This document shows positions 22,830 through 33,631 of a stretch of DNA of 64,000 nt, piece after piece. Under the pieces are notes generated by a model. That model ran no database searches and was not told where the DNA came from. It worked only from the letters and a program-made list of their open reading frames with translations. The position numbers and the translations under genes were made by a program. Numbering within the stretch: position 1 is the stretch's first letter; each line of letters opens with the position of its first letter. The DNA lies in NCBI RefSeq assembly GCF_032854445.1, contig NC_088297.1:612169-676168 (forward strand), in the 5' to 3' direction. The DNA comes from Liolophura sinensis (taxonomy: Eukaryota > Mollusca > Polyplacophora > Chitonida > Chitonidae).

Positions 22830-23053
22830 ATTAATTCTTATACGACGGCGGCCAGCCTTATGGTGGGTGGAAACCGGGCAGAGCCCGGGGGAAACCCACG
22901 ACCATCCACAGGTTGCTGGCAAACCTTCCCACGTACGGCCGGAGGGGAAACCAGCATGAGATGGACTTGAACTCACATCGACTGCATTGGTGAGAGACTG
23001 CTGGGTCGTCACGCTGCGCTAGCTCGCTAACCAACTGAGCCACGGAGGCCCCA
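22830..23053 (-). mobile_element. SINE family A, tail-truncated
   Basis: Begins TTCTTATACGACGGCGGCCA and runs to CTGAGCCACGGAGGCCCC. A young copy, close to the family consensus. Confidence 0.93.
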
Positions 23054-23445
23054 ATAGCGAGTCTAACACTAACACTAACATCGGTTTGCTCAGCACGTTA
23101 CCGGTATTTGGGATACGTATATCGAACTGCTTATCTCTGCACCCCATCATGTTTTCTTGTTACTGTATGGAAACATTTTCCTGAGGTACGAGAAAACTTT
23201 TAAAACATTTCTTATGCGTTGTGGCAAATCCTTGTTCCCTTTTACCTACATAATGAAATCTTTTTACTTAGCCATCGACCAGTAGGCCTATATTATAATG
23301 ACGTTTCTCAATTTTCAACTTTAATGAGACAAAAATATACCGTACTTTCTTCAAATACAACGACCATGTATTTGTATAGCTGTATATCTGTATCAATCAC
23401 AACGTGAGCATCTAAAGTGTTATCGCGTTAGAGCTCGTTTAGCTC

Positions 23446-23562
23446 TCCGGACGGCCGTTTCCTCCTAGCAATAATGCTGGCCGCCGTCGTATAAGTGAAA
23501 TATTCTTGAGCAGGGTGTAAAACACCAATCGAATAAAAAAAAATAAATAAATAAATAAACCT
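23446..23562 (+). mobile_element. SINE family A, 3' fragment
   Basis: CTAGCAATAATGCTGGCCGC to (AAAT)n tail. Confidence 0.88.
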
Positions 23563-23959
23563 TGTAAAATGTATGGATTACATGTCACTTCAATCTTGTA
23601 TGTTCTGCCTGTAAAGGTTTTGTGATTGTTATAGCTACATAACTTTCGGTGAATGCCTCGTTATGTTTGCAAAAAGTATACAAACGCTCGGTGCGTTGTT
23701 TGTTTACGGTAAGAGCTGAACCGTTTTTGGGTATATGGCTTAATGGCGATGGATTGTTATCACGTGTATCCAAAACATTGTGTGATTTGTTTTAGTGGCT
23801 AGGAGGTAAGATTGGCAGCACCCAGAACATTCCAAAATTTCCTGTCGCAGCAGACGGGATAGATATAAGCTGAGGAGTTCCCCAAGGAAGTGGTGGACTA
23901 CGAAACAGGGCTTAGAACACGGGTGTAAACGTGTTCACGTAGGAGAAAAAGGTACGCTT

Positions 23960-24195
23960 TAATATGCAGTTGAAAAGTCTTTTCGGCCTGGCCGCCCGGC
24001 TTCGGCTTGTATGTACATTGGGACTTCGCGGTGCGGACCAACAGCCGGCCATCAATAAAGAAAGCAGCGGCGAAAATATCGGTGTCCTCATCATTCTCAC
24101 CTTTGCGGGCGACAGGGATAAAACCCCGGCTAATCACGCCGAGGCGGTTCTGTGGATGTAACAACCCGTTCTCGGGCCGCTGTTCTCATCTTAAG
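23960..24195 (+). other. GC- and CpG-rich islet with small open frame, unassigned
   Basis: Against an A/T-rich background this stretch is rich in CG (CGGCCTGGCCGCCCGGCTTCG and onwards). The plus strand encodes 65 residues from 23964 (MQLKSLFGLAARLRLVCTLG...) with an N-terminal Arg/Leu-rich, presequence-like start. An overlapping minus frame of 88 codons also exists. I do not recognise a protein. It could be a promoter-associated CpG islet or the first exon of an unknown gene. Confidence 0.2.
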
Positions 24196-24449
24196 TAAAA
24201 AGTTTACAACCTGTACCTATAGAGGTCGTTGACTAGCTCATCGTACATTGTACATGCAGCTGTCTGACGGAAAACGTCTTTACCAAGCACGTTCACCTGA
24301 TCACGGTTCAGCGGAGCGCGACTAATCACCTGATTGTGTCGTTAGTTTTAGGAATGCTGATACAACAGTCGTTTCCTGCCCAACAGATGAGCAATTGCCT
24401 TACCTATAAACCATACATTCAACAGTAATATGATGCCTGTCATCGCAAG

Positions 24450-24562
24450 TGATGGTCTGCCAGCAACCCGCGGATGGTTGAGGGTTTCCCCCGGTTGCCA
24501 AGTTTCTTTCCATCATAATGCTGCATGGCGGCTGTCGTGTAAGTAAAAACTCCGATCAAATA
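24450..24562 (+). mobile_element. SINE family A, 3' fragment
   Basis: GGTCTGCCAGCAACCCGCGG to CTCCGATCAAATAAA. Confidence 0.85.
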
Positions 24563-24759
24563 AATTCTGTCATATCTGTCTTAATGTAAGCAAAAACTGT
24601 TGCTTTAAAATAGAGGAGATGCAGCAAAATATTGTAAAGTGTTTTGTAAATTATAGGCCCACGTGTGTGTGTGTGTGGGGGGGGGGGGGTAGGGGGAAGA
24701 GATTATGGCTTCATAACACGTGTAACATGGACAAAACACACACCAGAGAAACAATGCGA

Positions 24760-24852
24760 AAATTTTCCACCATAATGCCGGCCGCCGTCGTATAAGTGAA
24801 ATATTTCTGAGTACGGCGTAAAACACCAGTCAAATAAATAAATAAATAAATC
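24760..24852 (+). mobile_element. SINE family A, 3' fragment
   Basis: TTTTCCACCATAATGCCGGC to (AAAT)n, next to a (GT)n/G-run microsatellite at 24664-24690. Confidence 0.87.
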
Positions 24853-25077
24853 TGCATGTGGGAAACCCACGATTTCATTTCTCCTACCCATTAACCACCA
24901 GTAGGAGGAAAACCTTCTCACCTATACGGAGTAACCCACGACCATCCGAAGACTACCTTAATCAGTTTTATAAAATAAACGAAGATGTAATGTATCGAAT
25001 TAAGAGATAGACATAGCGGTTGATCATAGGGCAAAGCAATGTAGAAGGGACATGGTAACTTAAGATATTTTACTTTA

Positions 25078-25196
25078 ATTATTTATTTATTTGATTGGAT
25101 TTTTACGCCGTACTCAAGAGTATTTCCCTTACACGACGACAGTCAGCATTGTGGATGGAAGAAACCCGACAGGGCTCCGGGGAAAACCCACGATCA
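25078..25196 (-). mobile_element. SINE family A, head-truncated
   Basis: (ATTT)n GATTGGATTTTTACGCCGTA to GGGGAAAACCCACGATCA. Confidence 0.87.
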
Positions 25197-25385
25197 ACAG
25201 TAATTAAGTTTAAGGCATTTTATAGAATTACTAATCACTCACTACAGGACAAAGGTAAAATGCCGTGTATACGAAGTGGAGCTCTTTTTTTTTTTACCTC
25301 ACACGTGTTCATTAGTATTCATACAATGTGGTGGATTTGACACGGGATAATAATCGAACAGCTTAATCTGGTATCTCATATATAC

Positions 25386-25648
25386 TTACACTCAAAAAAA
25401 AAAATCTGGTAATTTTAATAGAAAGTCTGTTGTCTGAGTGATGCTCGAATGTATTCTGTTATTGCATCGGATTACTCTGTTTAAAAAAAGACACATATTC
25501 TGTTAATTCAACATAAAGATTCTGTTAGACTAGCAGGATGTTCTGTTGAATGTGGCCGAATATTGTGTTATAATAACAAAATACATTATAGTATCACTCA
25601 GAAAACAGATTTTCTGATAAAAATAACAGGTTATTTTTTTGAGTGTAA
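25386..25648. mobile_element. MITE-like foldback with long terminal inverted repeats
   Basis: Starts TTACACTCAAAAAAA and ends TTTTTTTGAGTGTAA. The similarity continues inward for about 60 bp (GTCTGTTGTCTGAGTGAT against ATCACTCAGAAAACAGAT). No ORF. Related sequences occur at 29890-30590 and 31823-32240. Confidence 0.9.
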
Positions 25649-25844
25649 AAGCGGCTATTTGCTCAATCAAGTTATCCGGAAGCTGTGCGATCCACTAATT
25701 GTAACCTTTCAGATTGATTACATGTTACAATGAACAGGATGCACAGTACTTCATTCAACTGGATAGTCACACACGGCGTACGAACAGGTGTAATTTTTCG
25801 GCAAATGGTATAGGAATGTTTGTGATAATTTTGACTTTATACGA

Positions 25845-25960
25845 AAAACCCAAGTCTGTACCAGACTGAAAGCTACAGCGGGCGGAGTACGTGCGAAGGA
25901 CCTCGAAGGACGTATAGATCTGTACCCGACTGAAAGTTACATCGGGCTGATGATGCAAGG
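25845..25960. repeat. Two-copy repeat upstream of the fucosyltransferase
   Basis: CTGTACCAGACTGAAAGCTA and CTGTACCCGACTGAAAGTTA head two related ~68-bp segments. Confidence 0.7.
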
Positions 25961-26250
25961 ACGGGCACTCACATGACGTCATTGCATGTAAGCCTACCTA
26001 TATGCACGTGAAAGGGTGCATCGGGTTGTCGTTTTACAAACAAACCGAGTACACGGAGACTCAAACACTTTTTCACATATTTGTTAAGTTTTTGTTTTCT
26101 CGTATTACTGGATGAAACGTATTTTGCGTGGAGTTTTTGCTGTCTTCCAGACCATTGAGTCCTTCCACCAGAGGACAGTTTGGTTCATCAACTAGGGCTG
26201 TAACTCTGGGATAGAAACTTCTACAAGCCGTGTATAGGAAACTACGTAAA

Positions 26251-26312
26251 ATGTCGTTTACAGACAAATGGATAGGCTGGCTTGGACGGATGAAGCCGAA
26301 TAGACAATACGT
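26251..26312 (+). CDS. GT10 fucosyltransferase coding exon 1 (cytosolic tail)
   Basis: 62 nt from ATG through CAATACGT, followed by GTAAGTAT. It encodes MSFTDKWIGWLGRMKPNRQY, basic as expected for a Golgi type II tail. The last two bases complete a Val codon with exon 2. Inferred from frame and topology. Confidence 0.75.
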
Positions 26313-29300
26313 GTAAGTATACGGTCATTGGACAGCACAGAGACATTGCGGAGAACATGTAGGCCTACAAAAAAAAACCCTCAAGGTAAATGTCAGTGAC
26401 ACCAGATGCTGACATGAACGTCCGTGCAACTGTGACCCGTTTTTCTCCGTGGCTGAAGTGGTCAGCACGCCAGCACAGCGCAATGACCCAGCAGCCTCTC
26501 GCCAATGCGATCACTATGAGTACAGCTCATGCTGGCTTCCTCCCCGGCCGTACGTGGGAAGGTCTGCCAGCAACTTGATCGTAAGTTTTCCACCATAATG
26601 CTGGCCGCTGTCGTATAAATGAAAATTTTCTTGAGTACGGCCTAAAACATGAATCAATCCAAAATCAGTCTCTCTGGGCACCCTATATACATCTACGTTC
26701 GTATTAACTTTACACTCGTGGGGAATTGTCGGTACACCGCAATAACAAGCTGTGTTTTTACAATAAAGTTTGCTGGCGTGTAGTTTGGACTACTGTGAAT
26801 TTTTCTGCAGGTGAGCAGCTCTCTGTAAATTTACAGCCACATGCGTAGACGTTGTTACAAAAACCAGATGAAAAAAGCTTGGTGAGATTCTGAATGTTGA
26901 TGTTTGCATATACCAAGCTTTCTGTAAAATTCAGTACAGGGCATTTTATATAGTTTGCCATTTGGTCTTAAGTAATTAGTTTTACTGTAGTCATGGGTAG
27001 CTTTTAGGTATGATTAGCTAAGGATTTGGTATTGTGAGGTTATAGATATAATTAGGTCATAGGTTTGATTAGTTCTTAGGTATGATTGGTTCTTAGGTAT
27101 GATAGATTCATAGGTATGACATGGCCCCAGGTATGATTAGGTCTTTGGTAGGACATGATCTCAGTTATGATTAGGTCTTAGGTGTGACTGGTATGATTGG
27201 GTCTTAGGTAAGATTAGATCTTAGGTATGATTGGTTTTGGGTATGATTGATTCTTAGATGTGATTGGTTCTTAGGTATGATTGGTTCTTAGGTATGATTG
27301 GTTCTTAGGTATGATTGGTTCTTAGGTGTGACTGGTTCTTAGGTATGATTTGTTCTTAGGTGTGACTAGTTCTTAGGTATGATTGGTTTTTAGGTAGGAT
27401 TGGTTCTTAGGTATGATTAGGTCTTATGTAAGACATGGTCTAAGGTATGATTTGGTCTTAAGTAGGACATGACCCCAGGTATGATTTGGTCTTACGTAAT
27501 ACGTGGTCTCAGGTATGATTAGGTCTTAGGTAAGGCATGGTCTCAGGTATGATTAGGTGTTAGGTAAGACATGGTCTCAGGTATGATTAGGTCTTAGGTA
27601 AGGCATAGTTTCAGGTATGACGAGGTCTTAGGTAAGACATGGCCTCAGGTATGATTAGGTCTTAGGTAAGGCACGGTCTCAGGTATGATTAGGTTTTAGG
27701 TCGGACGATGTCTTAGGTCGGACATGATCTCTTGTATGATTAGGTCTTAGATATGACGAGGCCTTAGGTATGAGCAGGTCTTAGATATGATATCGTCAGT
27801 ATGACGAAATCTTAGGTATGACGAAGTCTTAGGTCTGACTAGGCCTTAGATATGACGATATCTTATGTAAAACAAAGTCTTAGGTAAGACGGGTCTTGGC
27901 CAAGACGGGGTCTTAGGTAAGACGAGGCATGATCTTAATCTTAAATATGACGAGGTCTTAGGTATAACCAAGTTTTGGGTACGATCAGGTCTTTGGTCTG
28001 AAAAGATCTTAGGTATGACGAGGTCTTAAGTATGACGATGTCTTAGGGCTGACGAGGTCTTAGGTCTGGCGATGTATTAGGTCTGGAGAGGCCTTAGGTC
28101 TGACGATGTAGTAGATCTGGCGAGGCCTTAGGTCTGACAAGGTCTTACGTATGATAAGGTCTTAGGGCTGACGAGGTCTTAGGGCTGACGAAGCTTTAGG
28201 AATGACGAGATCTGAGGCACGATAAGATCTTAGATATACATGTAATTATTTCATTGGTATGATCAGGTTTGCGAGACTGACACTCCAATCTTTCCGTAGT
28301 GTGATAATGGCAGCGTCATGAAGCATATACCACAGCACTCACTCAAGACTTAACCAATGATTTGTTTCATGTTACAGAATCTCCGCACTGTTTATTTCCG
28401 GAATGGCGGGTGTCTTTATTTTCACCAGCTACATCGGCTCAGGGAATTTGACACTTTTGATGCTGGAGAAAGGAATTTCGGCAGACCTAACTAGAACAGA
28501 GGCGGAAATGTGCGTCCCTAAGACGCCTCTTATCGTCGTCATAGACTGGTCTGGGTACAACATCGAAGGACCTAAGGCGTATTTAGCCGAGGGTTGTTTG
28601 GTTACTCGTGACCGCTCACTCCTTAACCACAGTCAAGCGGTCCTTATTACGCACGGCAGACAGCGCAAAAAGGATTTCCCCAAATTTCGCCGCCCTAATC
28701 AACGCTGGATTTGGTACATGGATGAGAGTCCATATAACGGTTTCTACGGGCATGAATATGGTTACAAAGCCATCAGGGATATGTTCAACTGGACAATGAC
28801 ATATCGCACTGTATCGGAGGTTCACATACCGTACGGGTGGACAACGCCTCGCGAGACACGAGTACCGATTCCTAGCTCCATCGGTAACCGCTCTGGTGTA
28901 GCTGTGACAGTTATGTCGAACTGTAAGTCTTTAGTTCACAACGACCGCTTGAACTACGTGCTCGAACTGCAAAAGTATTGCGGCGTGGAAATCTACGGTA
29001 GGTGTGGAAATAAGATATGCGGCAGATATGAGAAAGGTTTGCCAATGACAAACTGTCAAGAAGTCGAAAAATTCTTGTTTTATTTGGCCTTTGAGAACAG
29101 CGACTGTAAAGAGTATATAACCGAGAAATTGTTCAGTCATGGATTCAGTATGGGCGCAGTTCCGGTGGTTATGGGCGCCCCCAAAGCGGACTATATCGCG
29201 ATTACTCCCCCAAATAGTTTTATACACGTGGAGGATTTTACCGGCCCTAAACAGCTGGGGGAATACCTGACTTTCTTGTCGAAGAACAAAACAGAATATA

Positions 29301-29467
29301 TGAAATATCACCAATGGAGAAGGGATTATATAACATCGTATCGCATACAATACGTGGATGATGAGCCCGTGTGGCAGGCTTTGTGTAGAGCGCTGAAGCT
29401 TGACACAGGGGAACCGAAGAGATATACAGATCTGGCACAATTCTGGACAACAGAAAACTGTTCTTAG
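26251..29467 (+). CDS. Alpha-(1,3)-fucosyltransferase, GT10 family, two coding exons
   Basis: The enzyme transfers fucose from GDP-fucose to N-acetylglucosamine-containing glycans in the Golgi lumen (family knowledge). Exons 26251-26312 and 28378-29467 join through a GTAAGT donor and a TGTTACAG acceptor to give 383 aa plus stop. The topology is type II: a 20-residue cytosolic tail (MSFTDKWIGWLG...), then a hydrophobic anchor VISALFISGMAGVFIFTSYI at 21-40. The catalytic region shows MDESPYNG (135-142), FNWTMTYRTVSEVHIPYG (157-174), MSNCKS...LELQKY, and the GT10 signature FYLAFENS...EYITEKLF (255-273), followed by AVPVVMG and FIHVEDF. Several N-x-S/T sequons (NLT, NHS, NWT, NRS, NKT) fit lumenal glycosylation. 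Length is normal for the family. The exact acceptor (core alpha-1,3 versus Lewis type) cannot be told. Without exon 1 the large ORF would start inside the anchor, so the spliced start is preferred. Confidence 0.93.
26440..26665 (+). mobile_element. SINE family A (fucosyltransferase intron 1)
   Basis: Head TCCGTGGCTGAAGTGGTCAG to tail CGGCCTAAAACATGAATCAA, with a deletion in the centre. Confidence 0.9.
27000..28255. repeat. Degenerate GGTATGATTNGGTCTTA minisatellite (fucosyltransferase intron 1)
   Basis: About 15-18-bp monomers (GGTATGATTGGTTCTTA, later GGTCTTAGGTATGACGA) fill over 1.2 kb of the 2.07-kb intron. Monomer type drifts gradually along the array, as expected of old replication slippage. 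It ends about 120 bp before exon 2. Confidence 0.9.
28378..29467 (+). CDS. GT10 fucosyltransferase coding exon 2 (anchor, stem and catalytic domain)
   Basis: A 1090-nt exon that starts after GTTACAG and runs to a TAG at 29465-29467. It contains the whole lumenal enzyme, including FYLAFENS and EYITEKLF. No frame break is seen. Confidence 0.94.
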
Positions 29468-29909
29468 GAGCCATTTTGTTTGCGTTCATTTTCGAATTTT
29501 AGCGGCATCATTTGTTTTGTTCAGTGATGTGTTCATGCATGTTTCTTTACATTTGTTCTTGACCATTTGCCGTTAAATTGCTCGGTTTTTGGTTTTCATT
29601 TCTCAGTTTATGCCTATTTACCTGTGGGATGATCAACAGCTCGGAATGTTAACAATCTGGCGGTCTAGTATCCTATGAATTGAAAAGCAATAACTTGACA
29701 GCCGGGAAAGTTAGTAATCGATTGTCTTCCGAAATTTTTCGAAAAGTATCCTGCATGGCTTACGATCTGAACTGACTTCACAATTGTTTAAAGAGTCGTT
29801 GTAAAACTGAAGATTTCACCGATGCAAAAGGTGTAAAACGCCGTATACTCTCTTGAACTATGCTCTCAAAAACTACAGTCTGTTAAATATAACAAAGAGC
29901 TGGTTGTCT

Positions 29910-30540
29910 GAGTGATGCCAGAATGTGTAGTCTACAGTAGATTATTCTGTCGTCACAGTAGATTATTCTGTCGTCACAGCTGATTATTCTGTTGTCATAG
30001 CAGATGATTGTGTCGTCATAGTAGATTATTCTGTCGTCGCAGCATATTATTCTGTCGTCACAGTAGATTATTCTGTCGTTACAGCAGATTATTCTGTTGT
30101 CATAGTAGATGATTCTGTCGTCACAGTAGATTATTCTGTCGTCATAGCAGAATATTCTGTCGTCACAGTAGATTATTATGTCGTCATCGCAGATTATTCT
30201 GTCGTCACAGTAGATTATTTTGTCGTCACAACAGATTATACTGTCGTCACAGTAGATTATTCTGTCGTCACAGCAGATTATTCTGTCGTTACAGCAGATT
30301 ATTCTGTCATCACAGTAGATGGTTCTGTCGTCACAGTAAATTATTGTCGTCATAGCAGAATATTCTGTCGTCACAGTAGATTATTATGTCGTCATCGCAG
30401 ATTATTCTGTCATCACAGTAGATTACTCTGTCGTCACAGTAGATTATTCTGTCGTCTCAGTAGATTATTCTGTCGTCAAAGCAGATTATTCTGTCGTCAT
30501 AGCAGATGATTATGTCGTTGCAGCTGATTATTCTGTTCAA
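29910..30540. repeat. 21-bp minisatellite GATTATTCTGTCGTCACAGTA inside a MITE-like element
   Basis: About 30 copies of a 21-bp monomer. The sequences on both sides (CTGTTAAATATAAC...; GACTAACAGGATATT) match a related element at 31823-32240 that has only about three monomers, so the array grew inside a mobile element. A 163-codon open frame on the minus strand is an artefact. Confidence 0.88.
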
Positions 30541-30755
30541 TACAACACACATCCATTAATTCTGCATTATAGATTTTATAAGACTAACAGGATATTATCT
30601 TGAATTTGGTAGTAAGTCATGACTAAAAGCGAGCGTCACTCCAGAAGAATCTTCCGAAAATAACATCTATTAATCTTCCCCTTTATGATGACTTTCGAAT
30701 GACCATGGTTTTAGACAAGATCGCCACAGTTTTCGGGGCACTTATAATCACAACG

Positions 30756-30870
30756 CGACAAAGGAGCCTCCAGAAAGCATGCTGACGTCACCACGCGCCA
30801 CAGAAGCCTCCAGAAAACATGCTGACGTCACCACGCGCCACAGAAGCCTCCAGAAAGCCTGCTGACAATA
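30756..30870. repeat. Three-copy ~41-bp repeat with GCTGACGTCA
   Basis: Three copies of a unit containing GCCTCCAGAAA(A/G)CATGCTGACGTCACCACGC. The palindrome TGACGTCA is also the CRE/ATF consensus; no functional claim is made. Confidence 0.8.
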
Positions 30871-31364
30871 TTCAGTGAAGAGATACGTCGCCATGGTAAA
30901 TGCCCTTGAGACAGCGTTGCGACAGCTTTATAAAACGGGCTTCAGAAAGCCAGCTGACGTCAATTGCCAAACAGTTGTGCATAGAATATATCATTTTGAT
31001 TTTCGATGGACACTAATACGCTCAATTAAACAGACCTTTATCATGTGTAGATATAGAAGGACAAAATGATAGAAGATCAATTAACAGGCTGAATGGTCTA
31101 ACCTGTGTGGACAAAGAACAACGCTTTGAGATTATCGAACGCTGAATAATTTACAAATATATTCCTATGTTTAGCGTGCTTCTGATTAAATGCCGGCAAT
31201 GTGTGGGCAGGTGTTTAATTTTTAATTGTGGATATATCGAATTTCCCTTCAGCACCAGTAGAGATCCCACGACTCACATTGTATATGTATTTGGGGATTT
31301 TACTTCGGACTTACATGAAAGAACTTTTCGCTCGTATGACGACATGGAATCATTAAGCGCATGT

Positions 31365-31577
31365 GTTCCATGTGTCTTCTTGTGACAGGGCACAAGTAAA
31401 GTAATGTGCCAAAGACACCATACATGACACCTTACCCAGGCACATTAAACTGACACCGGGCCAACAAGTCAGGCAGCAACAAGTTTCATGTTTATGGTCG
31501 TTGTTATGGGTCGACCTGAGATTGATCCCACGTCTTTGAGGTGGACGCTCTAATCACTCGGCCACCGAAGCGGCCCC
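31365..31577 (-). mobile_element. SINE family C, near full length
   Basis: CATGTGTCTTCTTGTGACAG to CTCGGCCACCGAAGCGGCCC. Confidence 0.85.
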
Positions 31578-31822
31578 TGATGGTCTGAATTGACGGGTAC
31601 ATTGAAATCCTTATGCACGCCACGATTCTATAAATAACACATTTGTTTAACAACGCGCTGTACAAATGAGTTTTCAACTATGATATTCTCTACAGGCAAA
31701 GGTTTCACTGATGCAATGTGTGTAAAACGCCGTATACTCTCTCGAACGACGGTGGAGAGGCATAGTTTTTGGCTAGAGGAAACCCAAGGGTTTGGGCCTA
31801 TGGGCCTACTAGCTCTCAAATG

Positions 31823-32240
31823 TAATCTGTTAAGTGTAACAGAAGTTTTGTTGTCTGAGGGATGCCAGAATGTATACAATTTGCAGCAGATTATTCTGTC
31901 GTGACAGCAGATTATTCTCTTGTTCCAGCTGATTATTCTGTTATATACAACAAACGTTCTGTTAATTCTACTTAAAGATTTATTTATTTGGTGTTCTACG
32001 CCGTACTCAAGAATATTTGACTTATACGACGGCGGTCAGGATTATGGTTAGAGGAAACCGCGCACAGCACGGGGGAAACCCACGATCATCCGCTATTTGC
32101 TGCAAAACTTTCCCGCGTCGGCCGGAGAGGAAGCCAACATGAGCTGGACTTGAACTCACACAAAGATTTTATTAGACTAACAGGGTATTCTGTTGTATAT
32201 GACACATTATGTTATAATAACAGACTCCAGATGAAAACCG
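31823..32240. mobile_element. MITE-like element interrupted by a SINE family A copy
   Basis: The outer element (CTGTTAAGTGTAACAG...GATTATTCTGTC...GACTAACAGGGTATTCTGTT) is related to 25386-25648 and 29890-30590. It is split by a head-truncated SINE at 31982-32161 with the 8-bp duplication AAAGATTT at 31974-31981 and 32162-32169. Confidence 0.88.
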
Positions 32241-33465
32241 ATTGCGCGGAGTACACCAACGACCTTCGGCATGTTATTGGCCATTATTCGCACGTGTGGT
32301 GTACCGATTTGCACACCTTCTTGGTGGACGACAAGTCAACCCCAGAGACCTCCAGACGACGTAAAGGTTCACATCAGCCTCGTTGACTAATTATTGTCAG
32401 TAAGGCATCTCGAACAGTTACAGCGGGGGAATATACAAATTCCCTTCCCAGTGCCGGGTTTGAACCTATATCTCATATAACCTGGCGATGGAACGATAAG
32501 TACGTTAATGGGCACATGAAAAGATTCGTTTTATTTCTTAACATAAGATGTGGTGTAGCACATAAAAGTACAAAAAAAAACTTCTCAGCTTTCTTCTTCG
32601 AGCGTCAGAATAGCTTTAGACTATACAGTTTTCCTAAGGCCCCAGAGGACAGTCCGGTAATTAAGCAGCCTGCTGTGGTGATGTCAACGGTGATAGTTGA
32701 CAAGAGAGCCCTAATTGGCGTCCTAGCTGGTCCCGCGTTTATCGATGATGTCATTTCCAGATAATCCCGTCCATGGAAGGAAAATACGTATACAACAGAA
32801 GAGCCTTTCAACAACAGCACTGTGAACAGAATTTAAGCGATATACCCCAGAGAAATTCATCTACCATAAGTAAACCATTAAAAACCGTTGCAGCTCGATA
32901 ATCGCCAAAAGCCATATCTAAAACGTCTTAAAACACCAGGGCTCGGTTATTTAACTCAGGGTTAATGACTAGCACCATTTCAAACAACATGACACATTTC
33001 CCACATGAGTATGTAAGAAATAATATATAAATAGTAAAAAAAAACCTGGTAACACCTGAGAGAGATGCAGTCAACAGATTTCTGTGATGACTGTTGATAA
33101 TCTAGGCACGACATACAATTAAACGCATTATAATTAAAGAGGTACAGCGTAGAAAAATAAAACCAGAGCATCGACGGCAGTGTGACTGCCGTCAAATGGT
33201 CAAACGTAATGGATGAAATACGGCTTTTTGTCAGTTTACCCTAGTCAGGCTTTTATTCTGACTGTTCATGTAAATGCATAAATAGTGGCTCATTACTCGC
33301 CCCCTATCATGCACATGTACCATGGCTTAAACAGAATGAGGTGAAAAACTGCAGCGATGTTAATTACAATTTCTTAGACGGCACTGATCTAGAATTACTC
33401 AAAATCCTGTGTTGTCGTCACGTTTAACTTACAATCGTATTAAAACAATGCAATAGGGACCAAGG

Positions 33466-33572
33466 GCCTGTTTCACAAAACGGACGTCACGCTACGTGCA
33501 CTTTCATGGCGACCAGCATTGTACGTTTTACGTCGCCATGGAAGTTACGAGGACGTAGCGCTTCGTGCGCTG
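33466..33572. mobile_element. Foldback/MITE fragment just downstream of the GPCR
   Basis: GGGCCTGTTTCACAAAACGG start, then an imperfect hairpin: ACGCTACGTGC...CATGGCGAC pairs with GTCGCCATGG...GACGTAGCG. It lies about 50 bp past the GPCR stop codons. Confidence 0.75.
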
Positions 33573-33631
33573 TGTGCACGGGAGCCTGGTCACGGGGGTG
33601 CCCATATAGCCTACCTTTTAGTTTTTGACAT

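Larger units (their letters stand above)
17510..26250. other. Spacer between divergent elongin-A and fucosyltransferase genes
   Basis: No confident gene. Contains the 43-bp array, MITEs at 19748 and 25386, several SINEs, an ATTAA microsatellite near 18418-18440, the CpG-rich islet at 23960 and a truncated tRNA-like/SINE junction at 22080-22140. The elongin-A promoter must lie just above 17509 and the fucosyltransferase promoter below 26251; no core motif is convincing. Confidence 0.55.
29468..33617. other. Spacer downstream of fucosyltransferase and GPCR (convergent)
   Basis: Filled by the MITE-borne 21-bp array, a family C SINE, a nested MITE/SINE and short repeats. 32250-33460 is unique-looking with no recognised coding region. 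A minus-strand AATAAA at 33252-33257 could serve the GPCR. Confidence 0.55.

Noticed and set aside
28931-29440. 169-codon minus frame
   Set aside because: Antisense shadow of the fucosyltransferase catalytic exon.
29883-30374. 163-codon Asp/Cys-rich minus frame
   Set aside because: 21-bp minisatellite within a mobile element.
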